Assembly (NCBI GenBank): GCA_017619275.1
Contig: JAFZSR010000124.1
Location: 1-64,000, forward strand
Length of the DNA: 64,000 nt
DNA from: Prevotella sp.
Lineage (GTDB): Bacteria; Bacteroidota; Bacteroidia; Bacteroidales; Bacteroidaceae
Reading direction: 5' to 3'
Shown: positions 61,859 to 64,000 of the stretch, piece by piece
Position numbering within the stretch: position 1 is the stretch's first letter
Layout of the letters: each line of letters begins with the position of its first letter
Translations under genes and position numbers: made by a program
Notes under the pieces: generated by a model
What the model saw: only the letters and a program-made list of their open reading frames with translations
Database searches by the model: none
What the model was told of the DNA's origin: nothing

Positions 61859-61920
61859 GTTGTTATTCTGAATTTTGTAGTTATTTTGTGCTAAGATTGC
61901 ATTCAAAAACAATTTCGGTG

Positions 61921-61928
61921 CAAAGGTA
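61921..61928 (-). promoter_or_regulatory. -7 box of the M23 gene
   Basis: TACCTTTG on the minus strand; no clear TTTG upstream. Leader of about 60 nt. Confidence 0.6.
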
Positions 61929-62006
61929 CAAAAAATTTTCCATGCCGCCGCCACTTTCGTTGTTTTTTTGGGTACTTTTAACACTCATTCCCTTTTTGGC
62001 CACTTT

Positions 62007-64000
62007 TCACTTCACAACGGGGATAGTTACCTTCTGCTTCAGGCCACGTTGGCGGTCGCTGACGGTGAGGGTGACGGTGCCCTCGCGGTCAGCAGCCTGA
62101 ACAACGACAACGAGCTGGCCACTGAAGAGGCGCATGCTGGGCTGTGTGAACGGCTCGAGCGAGGTGGCATCGCCATTGCAGGCGGCACGGAACCGTCCAG
62201 CACCCTGAACAGAGAAGGTGAGCTGGTCGGCAGCGGCAGGGATGAGCGTGCCCTGCTTGTCGACGAGCGACACAGTGACAAAGGCCAAGTCCTCGCCGTC
62301 GGCACGTAGAGGTGAGAGGTGAGAGGCAAGGGGTGAGCTGTCGCTCTGCTGCGTCCACACATCAAGCTGCAGATGGTGGGGCTTTCCTGCAGTGCGAACG
62401 GTGCGCTCGCCGCAATTTTTACCCATTTCATCGTAGACGACGACCTTCAGCTCGCCCGGCTCATACTTCACATCGTTCCAGCGCAGACGGTAGCGGTCGA
62501 GACGGTCTTTAGCGTCCCATTTGCCCTTTTCCTCTTTCACCTTCTTTATCCTTCCCTGACTCTTGCCGTTCAGGAAGAGTTCGGCCTCATCATAGTCGGT
62601 GTAGCAGTAGACGGGTGTCACCTGGCCCTTGCGGTCGGGCCATGTCCAGTGTGGCAACAGGTGGATGGTGTGCTCGTCTTTGTTCCAGTGCGAGCGGTAG
62701 AGGAAGTAGCGGTCCTTGGGCAGTCCTGCCAAGTCGCAGATGCCCAAATAGGAACTGCGCGATGGCCAATACTCGTCGAAAGGTGTAGGCTCGCCCAGGT
62801 AGTCGTAGCCTGTCCACACAAACTCGCCTATCACCCAGTCGTAGTCCTCCTGCCAGCGCCAGTCGTCGTCGGGTAGGTTCGACCATGAGCAGTACTCCAC
62901 ATCGTAGCCCGAGCACTGGCCGTCGGCAGTCTTGATGGCGCTGGGGTCATAGCCCTTTGCCCACGAGGAGTAGCGCGAATTGTCATCAGGCTTGACGGGG
63001 AACTTATACACGCCACGCGAGCTGACCGTCGATGACGTCTCAGAGCCCAGCAGGAAGCCGTGCCACAGTTTATTATAGGTGTCCTGATAGCGGTGCAGAC
63101 GATAGTTCAGTCCTGGCACGTCCATCGTGGGCAGGAATCCCGTGCTGACAGCATTGTCGGGGCGGTCGCAGCCCTGTGTGACGGGGCGTGTGGGGTCGAG
63201 CTGGTGGCAAAGGTCCTGCAGGTGACTGGCCATGGCGCGTCCACCCGCCATGCCCTGCTCGGGAATCTCGTTGCCGATGCTCCACATCACGATGCTGGGA
63301 TGATTGCGATGGGCGCGGACGAGGTTCTCGATGTCGCGGTCGGCCCAGTCGCGGAAGAAGCGGGCATAGCCATTCTTGCACTTCGCATAGACCCACATGT
63401 CGAAGCTCTCGGCCATGACCATCATGCCCAGCGAGTCGCACACTTCCATCTGCATCTGGCTCGGCATGTTGTGCGCCGTGCGGATAGCGTCGCAGCCCAT
63501 GGCCTTCATCGTCTTTATCTGACGGATGAGGGCGGCCTTGTTCACGGCGGCACCCAAGGGACCGAGGTCGTGATGCAGACAAACGCCCTTCAGCTTGCGC
63601 GTCACGCCATTGAGCTGGAAGCCTCCTTTCGCCGACACGCCGACGGTGCGCAGGCCCACCTTCAGGGTCTTCGAGTCGAGGGCCTTGCCATTGCTATCGA
63701 ACACATTGGGGGCACTCTTGCCATCGCAGAGGGTGATGCGCAGCTTATATAAATAAGGAGTCTCGGGCGTCCATAGCTTGGCATCGGGAATCATGAATGT
63801 GCCAACGGCCTTAGTCGTACCCTTAGGCATGATGGCGGGACTGTTCCACAGCTTGTCTTTGCCGTCGGGGCTCCATAATTCCATGACAACAGGCAGCCAG
63901 TCGGCATCCAGGATGGGTACCTCCACGGTGAGTTTCGTCAAGTCTTTCCCGTTTTTGTCTTTCCCCGAGTGCAGTTCCGTTTTGGTGGTGATGCCCCAGT
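62007..64000 (-). CDS. GH2-family glycosidase (beta-galactosidase-like), 5' end outside window
   Basis: The frame stays open to the right edge (reads WGITTKTELHSGKDKNGKD at 63943-63999), so the N-terminus lies beyond the window. Visible are the end of the sugar-binding and Ig-like domains, the TIM barrel with LKGVCLHHDLGPLG, WSIGNE (acid/base Glu) and GSETSSTVSSRG (nucleophile Glu), and C-terminal DUF4982- and Ig-like domains. A short insertion reading SPLASHLSPL is encoded by four 7-bp units (62310-62337). Secretion cannot be judged without the start. Probably removes beta-linked galactose or similar sugars. Confidence 0.9.
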   Translation of the reverse strand, partial: WGITTKTELHSGKDKNGKDLTKLTVEVPILDADWLPVVMELWSPDGKDKLWNSPAIMPKGTTKAVGTFMIPDAKLWTPETPYLYKLRITLCDGKSAPNVFDSNGKALDSKTLKVGLRTVGVSAKGGFQLNGVTRKLKGVCLHHDLGPLGAAVNKAALIRQIKTMKAMGCDAIRTAHNMPSQMQMEVCDSLGMMVMAESFDMWVYAKCKNGYARFFRDWADRDIENLVRAHRNHPSIVMWSIGNEIPEQGMAGGRAMASHLQDLCHQLDPTRPVTQGCDRPDNAVSTGFLPTMDVPGLNYRLHRYQDTYNKLWHGFLLGSETSSTVSSRGVYKFPVKPDDNSRYSSWAKGYDPSAIKTADGQCSGYDVEYCSWSNLPDDDWRWQEDYDWVIGEFVWTGYDYLGEPTPFDEYWPSRSSYLGICDLAGLPKDRYFLYRSHWNKDEHTIHLLPHWTWPDRKGQVTPVYCYTDYDEAELFLNGKSQGRIKKVKEEKGKWDAKDRLDRYRLRWNDVKYEPGELKVVVYDEMGKNCGERTVRTAGKPHHLQLDVWTQQSDSSPLASHLSPLRADGEDLAFVTVSLVDKQGTLIPAAADQLTFSVQGAGRFRAACNGDATSLEPFTQPSMRLFSGQLVVVVQAADREGTVTLTVSDRQRGLKQKVTIPVVK
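62310..62337 (-). repeat. Heptads inside the GH2 gene
   Basis: AGGTGAG, AGGTGAG, AGGCAAG, GGGTGAG on the plus strand. On the coding strand they yield the low-complexity SPLASHLSPL segment between conserved domain parts. Confidence 0.8.

Overview
The window looks like a chromosome segment of a member of the Bacteroidales, most likely Prevotellaceae. The reasons are the Bacteroidetes promoter pattern (TTTG, 19-20 bp, TAnnTTTG) in front of most transcription units, a SusC/SusD pair with two companion lipoproteins, a C10 (streptopain-type) peptidase with BspA-like leucine-rich repeats, several secreted proteins ending in a YDLQGR...GxYIxNGKKVxxK tail, and a DUF4492-cydA-cydB cluster. No tRNA, rRNA, CRISPR array or transposase gene was seen.

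Layout. 1-166: 3' remnant of a plus-strand gene, then a terminator. 284-6419: minus-strand operon (PurF-like protein lacking the catalytic Cys, NAD(P)HX repair enzyme, DUF4831-like protein, OPT transporter). 6533-8884: secreted GH35 beta-galactosidase. 9415-21377: operon of three secreted proteins plus a small acidic ORF; dockerin-type repeats and cohesin-like domains occur in it. 21954-28016: SusC, SusD and two lipoproteins. 28198-34386: TerC, CPA2 antiporter, LolD-like ATPase, CvfB-like protein, TerB/zinc-ribbon protein. 34417-40854: SPFH/GYF protein, UPF0597 protein, dxs, trkA. 40858-44563 (minus): ndk, DUF4492, cydA, cydB. 44729-47067: nucleoside kinase and a stand-alone LytTR protein. 47568-52532: small lipoprotein, 1342-aa surface protein, second small acidic ORF. 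52760-59321: M16 peptidase, membrane LytTR regulator, TonB receptor, small periplasmic protein. 59506-64000: ComEC, M23/LysM peptidase (minus), 3' part of a GH2 glycosidase (minus).

The most unusual property is the repeat landscape. (i) Paired, inverted C-rich palindromes with different cores (REPIN-like) lie in one intergenic gap and, in frame, inside three housekeeping genes (TerC, UPF0597, nucleoside kinase). (ii) Short phased repeats of 7, 9 or 9-10 bp fill gene junctions and contain the stop and start codons themselves; the same kinds of repeat occur in frame inside dxs, the GH2 gene, the LolD tail and a 393-aa secreted protein. (iii) A separate palindromic intergenic element occurs four times. 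Other notable points are four direct repeats at exact 20-bp spacing between a LytTR regulator gene and its neighbouring TonB receptor, and a possible cohesin/dockerin-based surface peptidase cluster. All functional statements rest on reading motifs by eye; no database search was possible.
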